The notes beneath the pieces were generated by a model, which made no database searches, was not told where the DNA came from, and saw nothing but the letters and a program-made list of their open reading frames with translations. Source: Typha latifolia (Eukaryota; Streptophyta; Magnoliopsida; Poales; Typhaceae). Taken from it: a DNA stretch of 64,000 nucleotides. Numbering within the stretch: position 1 is the stretch's first letter; each line of letters begins with the position of its first letter. The translations under genes and the position numbers were made by a program. The DNA is taken from contig CM034104.1 of NCBI GenBank assembly GCA_019914945.1, positions 1,924,501 to 1,988,500 on the forward strand, in the 5' to 3' direction. Shown one piece after another: positions 11,249-23,512 of the stretch.

Positions 11249-13204
11249 TGGAGTCCAGGCTGCTGCTCTGTGTCAACTCTGGATCTCTATGCTAGATTGA
11301 AGAATATCCATCACACCCCATTGGCATGCATAGATCTGCAGCTGCAGTGTTTTTGTATAGATAAAATTGTAGCTTAAGAGTGCTTTATTTGGTAAGCAAG
11401 GTTGCTGAACTAGAGGCAGTAGTTATATTGAGCTACAGTTGTTTATGCCTTTTGTTTTGACTCTGGTTGTGGACAAATTTTCCACTATCTTTTGTTCACG
11501 AAATATTTATATATAAATTTTCCTTTCTACGTTCATTGTTTATTTTTATATATTTTAAACTAAAGCACTTAATCCCTCGGTTAGATTTTTCACCAAAACT
11601 AAGGGTACAAATAACCAAAATATATCTATCATCATTGGCACCAATATTTTCCATCATACATAACTTGTTAAAGAACCATATTACCCCTCCCTATAGATAC
11701 ATAATGTATTTCTATAATTAAGTTTATCACATCTCCATTGTTATTTGACTAACTCGGTTATAACTTGGTCTGAACTATAGAGAAATTAAGTGTTTAAGTT
11801 TAAAATATATGAGAAAATAAATTGAAATCGGGCCCATATTTCTAAAGCTAATCCCAGCAATGAAAAGATAGGAGTAGAGAAGAAGTTTGAATAATAGCCA
11901 AGGAAGTTTCCAGTTCCTTCATGGGTAAATTTCCCAACTATGTTTTTAATTTTTTTTTCTGGTTCAGAGGACTGGTACAACTAATCTAAACTACCTTAAA
12001 AGTGGTTAAGGACGGTGTAGAGATGTCAAAACCTTTTAACGACCAAGAATAACGTAGAAGTCTATAACTAAATTCTCACACATTAGCAAGACAAAGATTT
12101 AATCCAAACTTAATTTTGGTAGCTTCCCCTTTTGCAAGTCACAACCAACCCATTTATAATGCTTTCTAATTTCTAGAGTACATCAACAAACTTCAAGAAT
12201 ATGAAAGCTTCCCAGAAATAACAAACTTCCTAGAGATGGATAAGGAACAACTGGTGCAGCAACACTAAGAATGCATCATGCGGTAAACTTTGAAGACAAG
12301 TAACATCCACTGTTAAGAAATCTTTAATACTGGGGTTTATCTAAATGAAAAATGAAGTTCAAATTTCTTGAATTTTTTTATAAAAAAAATATACTAATTT
12401 AAACTCTACAACCACTAAAATATAGACAAGCATGCAGGGAAAATTGAGGAATTCTATAAACATTGCAAATTGACAGCATGTATCAATCATAATGCCACAA
12501 GGTATCCATAAGTTTCTTGCTGGCAAGATATAATGACCCAAGAGAACCAACAGCACATGAACTACTTTAGGCATGCATCTTAAGTTTCATGTAAAGAGGC
12601 CTTGAATTAAAATACTTCTTTTTCCACACAAGCATGCTTAGCTAATAACCATTAATTAATAGCCAACTCAAGAACAAGGTAGTGCATTCAAAGAGAGCCT
12701 CATCCCAGTAACCACATTTCAGTGTTCTGAAACATGCTCATGGTGTCAGCATATAGATCTTTAGGCCTGCTTAGCCCCTGTTTCCATTGAAACTTAATAG
12801 GCCTGCTTCTGCTTAGATCAATCCTCTTTTCAACTCCATGGCAACTTAGAGTTCATTTGCTCCAAATGGTACAACACCTGTACAATTTGCAGATTAACAT
12901 AAATTCATTCTTTCAACTTTACTCTAGATTCCTGTTAATTAAGAAGCAACAGGAACAAATGGTAATGGAATTTCCAATACTTCTGATTTGATGAGTTTGC
13001 TAGACCTTGCTTCAACCATAATTATAACGAGGAAATGACGGCTTCACTAATATAACATAATATTCAGATGACCACATACTATTACTGTACAGGAACAACT
13101 CAATTTAAAAGAGATGTCACATTGCATCAAGTAATAGAATTTGGTGGTTCTGCTGGTTCTAGTAATTAGCAAAATGAACCACCGCGAGCAGCAAGAAAGA
13201 AGTT
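11249..13204. other. 3' UTR of the COMMD gene and intergenic DNA
   Basis: The first few hundred bases are the likely 3' UTR of the plus-strand gene, and the last few hundred are the 3' UTR of the minus-strand F-box gene. The two genes are convergent. Nothing between them looks coding. Confidence 0.5.
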
Positions 13205-14269
13205 TTAGAAACCATTCATTTCCAGAAGATAAGTTCGCCGCTTCATCAGTGCCTTCACTGCGATCTTAAATGGACCATCAAATGCCCCTGAAACAAAGGT
13301 GTCAATCTCTTTCTTACTGCTATAAGTACCACTACCTCCCTCATGGGATGGCTTGATAGCTACTAAGGTGGCTCCTTGCAGTCCCATGGTGTCAGGAAGT
13401 TCCAGATAGGGAGAATACCTCAGCTTCATGCTGGATGCTGGAATTAGTGTCCTATTGGAAGATGGTTCTGAGGCTGCCACTTGATTCTCCCTGAACTCCT
13501 TCAGCTGCTCTACCCCCATTAATAATGTACCCTGCCCGTCGGCATCAGTTAGGACCAAGCTCCAAAGTGTTGGGTGGTCCTTAATAATTGTTCGCAGAAG
13601 ATAATGCCTTGTGGAAGCAGCAATCAAAGAACTGATTGTCCAGACAACACGAAGTTTTAGCCCTCCATTTGTGTAGAATGATTCGGGTATGCTCTCATTA
13701 TCTTCTATAGATTGCTCTTGCTCTGTGATGTACTTCCGGTCCATGCGAGTACCACCCAAAATCACACAATTCTGGAGAGTGCTCCCGAATTCGGCCTTCC
13801 ATTTCAACACAACACCCTCCTCTGTTCCAACATCTCCAGCAGGAAGCTCAATCCGGAGGTGCCGTACGTGTGTGAAGTTTTTCAGCACTTGTGCAGGGGA
13901 ATGGTGAGCGAGTTGTGGGAAAAGGGGTTTGTTTCCTCCATTGATGTTGCGTAGGTTGTGGAATGGCTTTAGAAGAGTGAAGAACATCATTTTGAAGAAA
14001 TGAGAAAAGAGGTTACGAGGTCTGGGGTTGGGTGGGTTTAGTGCATCCTCGGCATCACCATCAACAGTCACAACCCGGTCAATCTTAACATATATGTCAT
14101 GGACAAGAGGAACAAGCGAATTAAACCGCTTTGATACAGTGGAGCAGCGGCCTAGAGATCGGACATCAGCAAGCTTGTTAAAGATGAAAAGGACCACGGA
14201 ATCAGGTAAACGGTCAAATTGGTCTGCATTCAGAGACGGGTCAGCATGGATTCGAGCTTTTGGATGCAT
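13205..14269 (-). CDS. F-box protein of the AUF1/At1g30200 type
   Basis: The coding sequence is one exon encoding 354 residues, starting MHPKARIHADPSL. The F-box is at about residues 16-60 (FDRLPDSVVLFIFNKLADVR, then LGRCSTVSKRFNSLVP). The rest resembles the plant family of F-box proteins that includes Arabidopsis AUF1/AUF2 and At1g30200/At4g18380. It has no LRR or kelch repeats, but contains the conserved blocks VRHLRIELP, NCVILGG and LWSLVLTDADGQG. Such proteins link a substrate to SKP1-cullin1 ubiquitin ligases. The frame stays open upstream to 14434, but a TTCAG acceptor on the minus strand near 14423 and a CCAG/GTATTGG donor near 14853 indicate a 5'-UTR intron of about 430 bp. I therefore start at the Met at 14269. 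The UTR exon runs to about 15200 and ends in a CT-rich stretch. Confidence 0.85.
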   Translation of the reverse strand: MHPKARIHADPSLNADQFDRLPDSVVLFIFNKLADVRSLGRCSTVSKRFNSLVPLVHDIYVKIDRVVTVDGDAEDALNPPNPRPRNLFSHFFKMMFFTLLKPFHNLRNINGGNKPLFPQLAHHSPAQVLKNFTHVRHLRIELPAGDVGTEEGVVLKWKAEFGSTLQNCVILGGTRMDRKYITEQEQSIEDNESIPESFYTNGGLKLRVVWTISSLIAASTRHYLLRTIIKDHPTLWSLVLTDADGQGTLLMGVEQLKEFRENQVAASEPSSNRTLIPASSMKLRYSPYLELPDTMGLQGATLVAIKPSHEGGSGTYSSKKEIDTFVSGAFDGPFKIAVKALMKRRTYLLEMNGF

Positions 14270-15216
14270 TTCGCAGGACTGAGTTTCCCTTTGTCCACAC
14301 CAATTCAGATAGCAAAGTGTTGAAGTTAAAAGTAAAGAACCAGTGCTGAGTACTAGATTTTTGGTCCGGATATGTGAGGCGAAAACTACAACCTCAGAGT
14401 ATCCTTCAATTGATGCAATGATCTGAACATCCAAGAAGAAGAAATGTGATAGTTAGAACGAATCTCGTAAACGTCATACTTAAATCAGAACAAATTCTAC
14501 ACAAATCCAGCTAAAATAAACTATCAACCAATTAAATCAGCCTTCAAGCAAGGTCGATGACTTCTTGCTAGAACAATTTAAATCTACGAGCTAAATATTC
14601 CAATCAACTTGGAGAACGAGATCTCTAAATGCATCACAATTCTCTCAAATAACAAATCATAGCATTATTAAAAAAAAAAATCAAAAGCCTAAAAAAAACT
14701 ATAAGTGGAAACCTAAAATTTTCCACAGAAGTATTTAAATTTTTTTTTTTTCAAAGAGAGTCCGCAGAACTATTAAATGAGTAAATTTTAGCCCACCATT
14801 TGGGATCTAATTAAAGCTAAGTAGGTAGAACATGAACTGAGAAAAAACCAATACCTGGTGATCACAATTCCACGATGGCAACCGAGTCACTCGAATCCTC
14901 GCCGGGAAACCTCTACCGTCGCAATTTCCCCACTCAGAATCCGACCAAATGCAACAATATCAAACTTTTCTCCGGATCCTTACCAGATCGGACCACCTTG
15001 AGCTCAAATTTATGGGCAAAAACCCTAAGCAATCTTAAATAACCGAGGAAATTCGGCGACTTTTTGTGGGCCAAAAGACGCGGGCTTTGAATCCGATCCC
15101 TCCCAATCCGAAGCCAGCAACAGATCTAAAATCACAACTAGCTCAAATCGAGCGAACTAATGCTTAATTTAGAGCACTTGTTGGGTAAATCGATTTGAGA
15201 TTTGGTATTTGGTACT

Positions 15217-15249
15217 CTCTCTGTCTCTCTCTCTCTCTCTCTCTTTCTC
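15217..15249. repeat. (CT)n tract near the F-box gene transcription start
   Basis: The run is mostly TCTC, interrupted by single G and T bases. On the minus strand it is a GA tract just upstream of, or within, the 5' UTR exon of the F-box gene. Confidence 0.6.
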
Positions 15250-15339
15250 AGGAGTCAGGATAGAGAGCCTCTGCTCGTGGAGGAAATTTATTATTGCCTT
15301 ACACCAAATAACAACGGCGAAGTAAATGACGCCGTTAGT

Positions 15340-15349
15340 CCACGTCAGC
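15340..15349 (-). promoter_or_regulatory. bZIP-type TGACGTGG element upstream of the F-box gene
   Basis: The minus strand reads AGCTGACGTGG, an ACGT-core bZIP binding motif, about 140 bp beyond the inferred end of the 5'-UTR exon. A near-identical decamer (ccacgtcagc) occurs near 21729. Function is inferred from the motif only. Confidence 0.3.
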
Positions 15350-15399
15350 TCAAGAGAAACCGAATCGGGGTCGACAACTAACGTCGCTTAAAGATGGGC

Positions 15400-17040
15400 A
15401 AAGGCTGCTGGGTTAGTAGCCGTTTTTTATTTTTCTCACCTGTCGTAAAACAGAGAAGAAGGACGATGACTCGTGATATTTTCACTCCCTACTTTTATTA
15501 GATTTCTGCAGCTGCCACACGCACACGGCACACCCAATAAATTGTCTAATTTATATCACTTAAAATTTAATTATTAGAAAGAAAACAAGGGTATTTTTAT
15601 TTAAAAAATTTTAAATAAAATATTAGAAAAATTAAAATAATCTTAAACTTAAAAGTATTTCTTTTTAAGACAATAAAAATAAAATACTGGACAGACTAAT
15701 TAAGCATAACGTTTGCTTGCCTCGTAATCTGTGGGAGGACCTGATCTCGAACATAGATTCAGAAATTTGGTTGGTAGAAATGGGTAGATAGTTCTTGAAT
15801 CCGTTGGATGACTACATCTGCTACAATTTATTAGGATTAAGTAGATCTCGTACCTTGCACTCAAGGAGGTCTCCTATATGTATTCTTTTGGATACTTTTA
15901 TCGAATGCCGACATGGATTTAACCACATTCCAGATCACATAGGACCACTAGGGTTTTAATATTTTATCCCCGCCGACTCTCCCGATCATCATCGGCCTAA
16001 TCAGCATCGGTTCGAATCTAGATCTTTATTATTCTATAATTTTTTAAATAATAATAATAATAATAGAAAGAGAAATCAATTCAGAGTTGGATTGCTGGTA
16101 TAAGTAACACTTGAGTTTTTATTTTCAACCTTGATGGTGAATTGAATCCATATGTCTATGTGTAATATAATAATTGGTATGTTATTCTACTTAATTAGCT
16201 AACATGAGCAAATTTTCTCTTTTTTTTTTCTCTTTAAAATAAAGGTAAAATAATACAGTGTCTTAAATTGATCACGGGACACTTTCTTTAAAAAAAAAAG
16301 TTTAAATTGACAAGTAATGAAGATGACATTTGGGAGATAGTTGAAGATGACTAAATGTGACAAACAAACAAACAAACCAAAAGAAAAAAAAAAAAAGAGG
16401 ATACTTTAAGTTTTGGCGAACAAACTCGAAATAATTTTTGTAACAATTTAAAGAATCTAAGTATAATTATTCAAAACTCAAAGACATGCATACAATATGA
16501 ACATCCAGTAATAATTTGCAAGTAAAATGGGAAAGTAAGTTTACTGAGGCATCAATCAGTACATGGGAGAAGTATAAAAAAAAAAAAGAAAGGGGAAAAA
16601 AGAGATGGATCTACCTTGGGGAGAGGACGCATTTTACTTGTGAACAAATTTGCCGTGCTTTAAAGCGTATGTCAGTCAATAGATTAAAAAGAAAAAAAAC
16701 GAGCGAACTGGCAGGTTGGTAAGAGGGGAATTCATTGCGTTGTTTTCTTACAGCAGTCGATACTATATAAGTTTTTGAACAAATTAGTTTTTCTTAGATT
16801 CGTTTATCTAAATAGATTCGGTAAAAATTTAATATCAAAAGAAATCTATTTCACTATAGTCATAAGTAAAACATTGAACTGTTTAACCATTTTACGTTTA
16901 GATGAGTCCAATGTCGATTATAACAATGTTTTTGTAAGTAAAACACTACCCGTGACATCTTTTATTAAAAGAATAATATTAAAAAATTTAGTATTTTTAC
17001 TAAGAAAAAAGAATACACATAAAATATTGAATAGTTAAGC
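15400..17040. other. Gene-poor AT-rich intergenic DNA
   Basis: I see no supported coding sequence. It contains a short (TAA)n run near 16050, several poly-A runs and small open frames of low-complexity Lys-rich composition that look like chance. Confidence 0.45.
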
Positions 17041-17250
17041 ATTTAGATATTTAGATATTGATATTGGATGGATAATAAAATTTAAAATCATATCTTAACT
17101 AAACAGATATGGATAATTTTATGATAGAAGATCAGATCTTAAACAAACATGCGAGCATTAAATTTTAAATAAATTATGGCATTTACAATTAACACAAAAG
17201 CATTAAGAGTTGAAAAAAAAAATCTTGCATGTCAAATATATATATATAAT
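17041..17250. mobile_element. Truncated copy of the 5.6-kb-type hAT MITE
   Basis: From about 17055 to 17245 the sequence follows the interior of the element at 5577-6143 (its region about 5670-5870) in the same orientation. Shared stretches include catatcttaactaaac, agatatggataatttt, the atcttaaa block, aattaacacaaaa and ttaagagtt. Neither terminal inverted repeat is present, so this is a decayed fragment and not a complete insertion. Confidence 0.65.
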
Positions 17251-19640
17251 GTACGGCTGTGATCGGCAGCACGAATATTCTCAAGTGTATGAAGAAAATG
17301 CTACACCAATGGTCATTTATGATATTACTTGATGTTAATCTTCAAATTAGAAACTAAACTTATGATGTACTGTACTAAAATTTTTAAACAAAAAAAGAAA
17401 AAAATGAATTTTATGATGTCTAGTTTAATCATTATAAGGCCCACTAACTTTCAATTTGGGCCTCAATTTTATTAATTATTTGCTTTGATTAAGTACTAAA
17501 TTTGATTGGGCCGGCCCGAGCCAAATCTAGCCCATTGAGAAAATAAAAGGCTAGGCCATGTATACATATATACACTCTAGTGAAAGTCTGTAAGTGAGAA
17601 CATTTCATTGACTTCTTGTAATTAGTCATAATTAGTATGATATATAGGAAAACTATGTTAGAGTGAGTTTTTTAACACAAGCTTCACACTTAGTCTAAAC
17701 TTAGACAACACTACAAATAGAGCATAATATAAAGTCCGATGACACATAGATAAACACAAGTGAAGAACAGCCCCATAAATTTATAAGAGCAAGGAGCCTT
17801 GATTCATCTTGCGATTTTGTCATATTCCGACTTTCCAAGACTTGATCCTATGGATCTTGGACAATCCACAAGGAAGGAAAAATAAGGTAAAAATAAGGTT
17901 AAGCCTCACAAAATACATGAGAACAAGATCGAGACACAAATTGCAATTACACGAAAAAGAAGAGAGGGCGATGGAACTGGAAAGATACACACAATTCCAT
18001 GAGGTTCCTACAAAGACTTATATCTAACCGCAATTACTACCACCTAGTCCACACACCCATGCCTACCACCACAACACCCTAACCTTCCTTCTCGCTCTCA
18101 CCTCGAAACCCTACTAGCCTGCCACCTTCACTATCATTGACATTAAAAGAATCATAGTGAGAGAAGGTACAATCGCTGAAGCCAACCACTGAAGGCAGTC
18201 CCAACCATCATCGACTAGGCCAACAAGGGGGCATAAGAGAACAGGCAGGACTAAGCAGGCAAAGAAGGAAAGGGCAACATGATCAAGGATGAAGATGGTG
18301 GCAAGCAAGGAGAGGGCGGAGGGAGTAAGGCAGAGGATAAAGGCGATGATATGGCCAAAAGAGAAGGAGATGAAAATAGGGTTGGTCATAGAGGAGATCG
18401 TAAGGGCGAAAGAGATTTCACCTAAGACTGATTGACGACAAAGGAGAAAGAAACTCACAAAATTGACAAGTGAGTGGAGAAGCCCCTTCCTTCTCTTATT
18501 CTCTTTAGTTAAAGGAGAGAAAACTTTCAAGAGTCAAGAGGGGTATAGAAAGAAAAAAAGAAACTCTAAATGGTAGAAGAGCTAGTTTGTTAGGGTCTAT
18601 AAATAGATGGCACATGATATATAACAAAAGGGTAAATCACTAATTGTCCATTGTGTTTTTGCTTAAAATTAAACTACTCTCTTAGACTTTCGTTTATATC
18701 ACTTTGCCTTCCTGTGGCATCGATTAATATGAAGCTATTAACTTTTCTATTTAAATCTACTTACTGAATCTTATTCTTCAAATTTAAAGCAAAATAAATG
18801 TTCAATTTTTTGTATATTCTCCTATCTAAGATTACAAATCTAAAATCTTAGTTATTATCTAACTATATTTTCAATCATATTAAAAGTATGGGATAAAAGA
18901 TTCATATTTCCTCAAATAGTTAACATCATATGAGTGTTATAGATACATCACATAAGTGTTATAGAAAGTTATACTTTCTTATTGAATTTAGATGAAAAAA
19001 TTAATAGTTTCACGTTAGTATAAATTATAGGAGAATAAAACAATACATAAAATTTCACAAGAATAATTTAATTTTAGACATGAGGCAACAACCATAACCA
19101 CGGATGTGTTATGATCCGATCACGTCAATCGATTCAGTCGACTTAATCTAATTAATTTATTATTTTAAATTTAAATAAAGTGGATAATCTGGATTGTATC
19201 CACTAAGATATTACTCGTGTAAATAGAAGTCATTATGAGATGATACGGAATGAATTTTGAGTTTAGCCAAATTACTTTTATTATCTTTATATTTTATTAT
19301 AACTCTTAGATCGCCTTTATCTTAACACTCGAACCTTAGCCACCATCCTCACGACAAGCAACCCTACTATCAATCATCCACTGTCACCCTTGGCAGTCCG
19401 TCACTCTTTCATGATTGTTACAATGTCGAGTATTTATTGATCTGTCATGTTTCGACTTACTTCCACTGTTTTATTTTTTTACTTTTCATTCCGACATCTG
19501 ATTCACGTGAAATTAAAACCACTAAAATTCTAACTCATGAGATTACCAAACAAAAAATTTGATAAATTTTTTATGTCAAGATATGGTTTGTAACATGAGG
19601 GCAATTTAAAATTTACCCATAACAAAAATATAAAAAATAG
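17251..19640. other. Gene-poor region with possible retroelement debris
   Basis: Around 17440-17560 several GGCCCA-like motifs cluster. From about 17660 to 18640 the composition changes, becoming less AT-rich with codon-like purine-rich stretches. A minus-strand hydrophobic open frame (18114-18530, no upstream-most ATG) lies downstream of a minus-strand TATTTATA box near 18598. No family was recognised; a decayed LTR-type element is possible but no matching ends were found. The rest is AT-rich with no gene. Confidence 0.3.
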
Positions 19641-19663
19641 ATATTATAAAAATAATGAATTAA

Positions 19664-19713
19664 TGGGGCTCAAACTCATGACCTCTTAAAACCTCGCCCT
19701 GTGACCAACTAAG
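19664..19713 (-). mobile_element. tRNA-derived SINE-like head (minus strand)
   Basis: On the minus strand an A-box-like cttagttggtcac (about 19713-19700) is followed, with tRNA-like spacing, by a B-box-like aggtcatgagtttgagcccc (19683-19664). This is the arrangement of an internal RNA polymerase III promoter. The flanks do not fold into a clean tRNA and no CCA-end or acceptor stem is evident, so a SINE remnant is more likely than a tRNA gene. Confidence 0.4.
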
Positions 19714-19968
19714 TTTAATCTTCAATTCCTTCCCTGATTGGAACATACATATTAACATATAGACAATTTTTATTAAATATATTTATCGGTAACCGATCTC
19801 AATCACAAGAAATTTCAAACTATTAATATTTGGAAATTCGTATGATCAAGTTTTTGATTGTATATTTATAAATATGTTACACAACGTACCCCTATAATTC
19901 TACCTATTTAACTCCATATATAAACTTCTCAAAAATATTCTCTCTCCTTTTAGACCCAACCAATTGCG

Positions 19969-20784
19969 TCAGATGATTCGCACTTTAACTTTGCACTTCT
20001 TTGAAAGGATCCTCGCGTTGGCCGTCAACTTATCCACCGTCACGTCGCATCCCACCTTAACGGTGATCGTCCACGTCGTCACAGCCCCAAACCGAACCCT
20101 AACCGGAACCCTCGCCGCCACCTGCAATGGCACGCCGCCGCGCCCCTCCGCCGCCACCATCCCGTCCCTCTCCGCCGCCGACAGTCTTATCCCCGACCCC
20201 GTCAGCGACATCGCGAACACCGTCACGTTCCTCGGCCCCTGGTAGAACGCCGGCCAAGCGCCGTTGCCGAGCGCGACGCCGCCGTAGAAGACGTTGACGG
20301 ATCCGCCGTCGCGGAAGCGGAACCCGATCCGCTTGTTGGGGTTATCGGATCGGATCGTGGCGTTGAACTCGGGGTTTAGGGGAGAGGAGGCGGAGGCCGA
20401 GGAGGAGAGGTTGAGGTTGCGGATGGCGATGGAGTCGAGGGAGAAGGAGATGGGTTTGGGGCGGAAGGCGAAGTAGAGGGCGCCGGCGGCGATGGCGAGG
20501 GAGAGGAGGAGGGCGGAGAGGGAGAAGAGGAGGCAGCAGCAGCAGCGGTGGCCGCGGTTGCGGGTTGCGCGGCGGGTGTAGGATTTGAACTTCTTGGCGT
20601 TCTCCGGCGGGGGAACGCGGTAGATCTGGTCTTTTGGGACCTGGATGACGTACGTGCCGGGCGGGAATTTGGGCTTCTCTTGGAAGGAGGGATGTGTGGC
20701 GGTGGTCTCCTTCACCGTCGCCGGTGGCGGAGACGACGAGCTAGATGTGCGGAGATCGGAGGGGTGGACTCGTTCCGGAATCAT
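19969..20784 (-). CDS. NDR1/HIN1-like (NHL) LEA-2 membrane protein, NHL13/NHL6 type
   Basis: This is an intronless GC-rich gene encoding 271 residues. The N-terminal cytosolic part is Ser/Pro/Thr-rich and contains GTYVIQVPKDQIYRVPPPEN, the conserved block of the NHL13/NHL6 subgroup. A basic stretch (RRATRNRGHR) and a CCCC cluster precede one transmembrane helix at about residues 85-107. The extracellular-side LEA_2 domain follows at about 110-260, with the family motif NPNKRIGFRF and FYGGVALGNGAWPAFYQGPR. NHL proteins sit in the plasma membrane and several take part in pathogen or abiotic stress responses; which stress applies here cannot be read. Its GC content far exceeds the flanking DNA, as is usual for single-exon genes in grasses and palms. 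Confidence 0.88.
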   Translation of the reverse strand: MIPERVHPSDLRTSSSSSPPPATVKETTATHPSFQEKPKFPPGTYVIQVPKDQIYRVPPPENAKKFKSYTRRATRNRGHRCCCCLLFSLSALLLSLAIAAGALYFAFRPKPISFSLDSIAIRNLNLSSSASASSPLNPEFNATIRSDNPNKRIGFRFRDGGSVNVFYGGVALGNGAWPAFYQGPRNVTVFAMSLTGSGIRLSAAERDGMVAAEGRGGVPLQVAARVPVRVRFGAVTTWTITVKVGCDVTVDKLTANARILSKKCKVKVRII

Positions 20785-20869
20785 CTTTGAGCTGAGATTA
20801 AGATTTCGATTCGGAAATGGAAATGGAGATGGAGATGGAGATTGGTATTAGTGGTGAGGATTTGTAAGC

Positions 20870-20877
20870 AATATAAA
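20870..20877 (-). promoter_or_regulatory. TATA-like box of the NHL gene
   Basis: CTTTATAT reads on the minus strand about 90 bp upstream of the NHL start codon, a suitable distance for a short leader. The leader region carries a GGAGAT-type short repeat (20815-20842). Confidence 0.35.
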
Positions 20878-20880
20878 GGA

Positions 20881-23303
20881 GCGCGTCGGAGTGAGGGAGT
20901 GTAGCGAAACGGTCATATTTGGGGTTGGAAACTTGGAATTAGATAAATAAATAAAATTGTGGAGGATTCGAAAAGGACAAATATCGAGTTTTCACGATTA
21001 GTTTGGTGATTAAATTTTCCTGTTTAACTTTATGTAGATAATGGTGTACAGTAACCATAGACTAACCTTTGCTTTAGATGGGCTGCTCTAGCAAATCTAC
21101 GGTGGTAATTAGGTGGATTACCCCTCGGATTACGCGATAGCCGTCGATTTCAGGACCGTTGATTTAAGCACACTGGAAACTAAGTCGACGTATACTATTA
21201 GAACGCAACGAAACCGCGTGAAGTGTCAGGCCCAACACACGCTACGGCAAAAGGAACCAATGAATTAGTTTTTTGAGACAGCTGTTTCCTGTTGCGACTA
21301 AGTTCCACAATCGCGCCACGTGTCAACGCGTGTCACAGCCTTGCGTGCTGAAGGAGCGCTTTCCAGTTGGGCGCCGGCTGGGACTGCGTATGCAGTGTAT
21401 TTTCGTAACTCACTCTGCCTATGTGGCAGGGCTCGCTGTGGTATTCTACCGTAAGGGAGGGGTTAAATGAAAAATAGAAGGTATCTTACAATATTACGAA
21501 ATATTGGTGGTAGAATGCCAATTAGGCAATTAGCCTTTTGTCTATTGTGAGAAAACTTAAGCGGGTTGTTGTCTTTGAGTGATACCATACATGATACATA
21601 TTTCAAATAACACCCTAAATTTTCTTTTTGAAAAAATGATGAGAAAAATAATAAAAGAGCGTCCCAGTTAGGTAAGTAACAATATTTAGGTGAAATGGCA
21701 TTAAAAAAAACGATAAAATATCCTCGCCACGTCAGCTCGTTTAATTAAATAAAAAAAAATTGGGCAACTTAATGCAACCCAGCTACGAAGATTAGCTGTA
21801 TCTCACCAGACGAGTCTAATCTTCCATATGCGTGATTAGATCACATGATCGAAGGATCACCGCCGTCCATTCGTCTCCTACGTTTGGTGAGGTCAATGTC
21901 GTATGTATTTGTTCTTCTTAATTTTTTTTTTTTTATCATTTTTGTTTAATTAAGAGTTCCTTCTTAAGCTTTGAGCTGGCATAAGAGGAAGCCAGAGTAA
22001 TAGTTGGTTGGATTTAATTCTAGCATAAGTTATCATTAGCATTGTTTCTTTTCTTTCTTTCTTTTTTATCTCAATTAGGTTAGTTGATGAATTGATCAAT
22101 GGCACAATCCCTAACTATATTAAAAGAAGGCTAAATGTTGAATTATTCTAATTTAAAATGCCTGCATTATGCTTTATAGCAACCAATATTTTGGTACTTC
22201 TTAGTTTTAAGTCTTTGGTTGGTTTGACTAATTTTCACATTTGCCAAATTGGGCTTCATGGATTGAAACCCACCACCAAAACTTGAGAGGAACACCTAAA
22301 CGTTGGCCAAGTCAACCGTTGATCCATATTCCTACTCCCCTGATGTAGATGATGGTCTTTAAGATGAGTAATGGCCAAAGAAATTTGCACCAACTTGAGC
22401 TTTCTTCAATCTTCCTCTTTCACTATTGTCGCTATCAATACAATGGGATGAGATTGTATTAGACTTTTGATTCGCTACTTTCGATTCAAATTAAAGTTTT
22501 TATCTTCTTTCTTTTCTCATAGGGCTGTCGAACTCTCAACCTCATAGTGAGAAAACATGTGAAAACTCGATCTCAAATCGGTTTCATATTTTATATAGCA
22601 TAGTATAATTAACAAATGACTAAGTTCTCAACAAAAACTTAGGTATGTGCCTCTTAGATGATGCTATGATTAATGGATCTTTTATCATATATGGACAAGG
22701 TCGTAATGATTTACTAGACCTCTGCAAGGGGCGATGACACTAACGTGCCACCAAAAGCACTATAAGTTGAAGTAGAATTTTCCAGCTCGTGTTGTTGACC
22801 GAGTAAAAAAGAGATGCAGAAGATCCAACACGAGAATAAGCAAAAACAAAAGAAATCAATTTGCAAACCGTAGGGAATAAGCAAAGTAGAGAGCATTTCA
22901 CACGACAACAAAGCCGAGTGCAGGAGTAAGGAGAGCATAGAATAAAAGCATATAACAGTCGAGTCTGAGAGAGTAAACTTGATATCCTAATTTTATGCTG
23001 TTCATTGACAGAAACTATCTTGACTGTTACATTAGATGATGTAAATTACAAGATGGAACAAATCCTCAACCATCTGTTGGGTGATATAGAAAACTTTAGA
23101 TGCACAAAAACAAGCAAAAAGTTTGTATCACACAAAACTGAGTTGAATCTATATCCTGGTAGAACCAATGAGCAAACAAAGAAAAAGAAAAAGAAATGGA
23201 AAATGATGAACACCATGTACCCAAATCTACCAAAAATCTTCAAGAAAACTGCGTCTGTAAACAGGAAGTCTGTTCATTATAGTCATTTTTGAATCAGTCG
23301 GAA
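20881..23303. other. Intergenic: NHL promoter side and 3' flank of the next gene
   Basis: No gene is supported. A G-box/ABRE-like CACGTGTC lies near 21317, about 530 bp upstream of the NHL start. A second ACGT-core motif (CCACGTCAGC) lies near 21729. The stretch 21060-21470 is richer in GC than its surroundings but has no convincing frame. The last part is the likely 3' region of the minus-strand At5g17910-like gene. Confidence 0.4.
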
Positions 23304-23445
23304 TCACTTTGAGCTAGAACTTGAGCTTGATCTGGATTTACCAGATATGTTCTGAAATTTATTCAAGGCTGATGCAATAGTGCTAGAAACACTACCCACG
23401 ATTGCAACTCCATCAGATACTTGACCAGTTCGTTCTAAATTTTCA
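23304..23445 (-). other. Coding-looking tail beyond the stop of the At5g17910-like gene
   Basis: On the minus strand the codons from 23445 to 23304 are open, run ENLERTGQVSDGVAIVGSVS and end in a Ser-rich KSRSSSSSSSK before TGA. A preceding block (LELDFLHIQSNKMIDPDSE) is also open in this frame but ends in TAA. A phase-compatible intron of 101 bp, from a GTCAGG donor at 23546 to a TACTAG acceptor at 23446, would join this to the gene and extend it to 1101 residues. Without splicing the tail is untranslated or a decayed C-terminus. Confidence 0.4.
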
Positions 23446-23512
23446 CTAGTAACAGATTATTCAGAATCCGGGTCAATCATTTTATTCGATTGTATGTGCA
23501 GAAAATCAAGCT

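Noticed and set aside
14270..14434. N-terminal extension of the F-box frame starting MDVQIIASIEGYSE
   Set aside because: A splice acceptor lies within it and a matching donor lies near 14853, so the ATG at 14434 is probably intronic.
19664..19713. A tRNA gene
   Set aside because: A and B boxes are present, but no acceptor or anticodon stem can be drawn, so SINE debris is preferred.
20294..20851. Plus-strand open frames opposite the NHL gene
   Set aside because: They are antisense shadows of a GC-rich coding exon, with Arg/Gly-rich low-complexity products.
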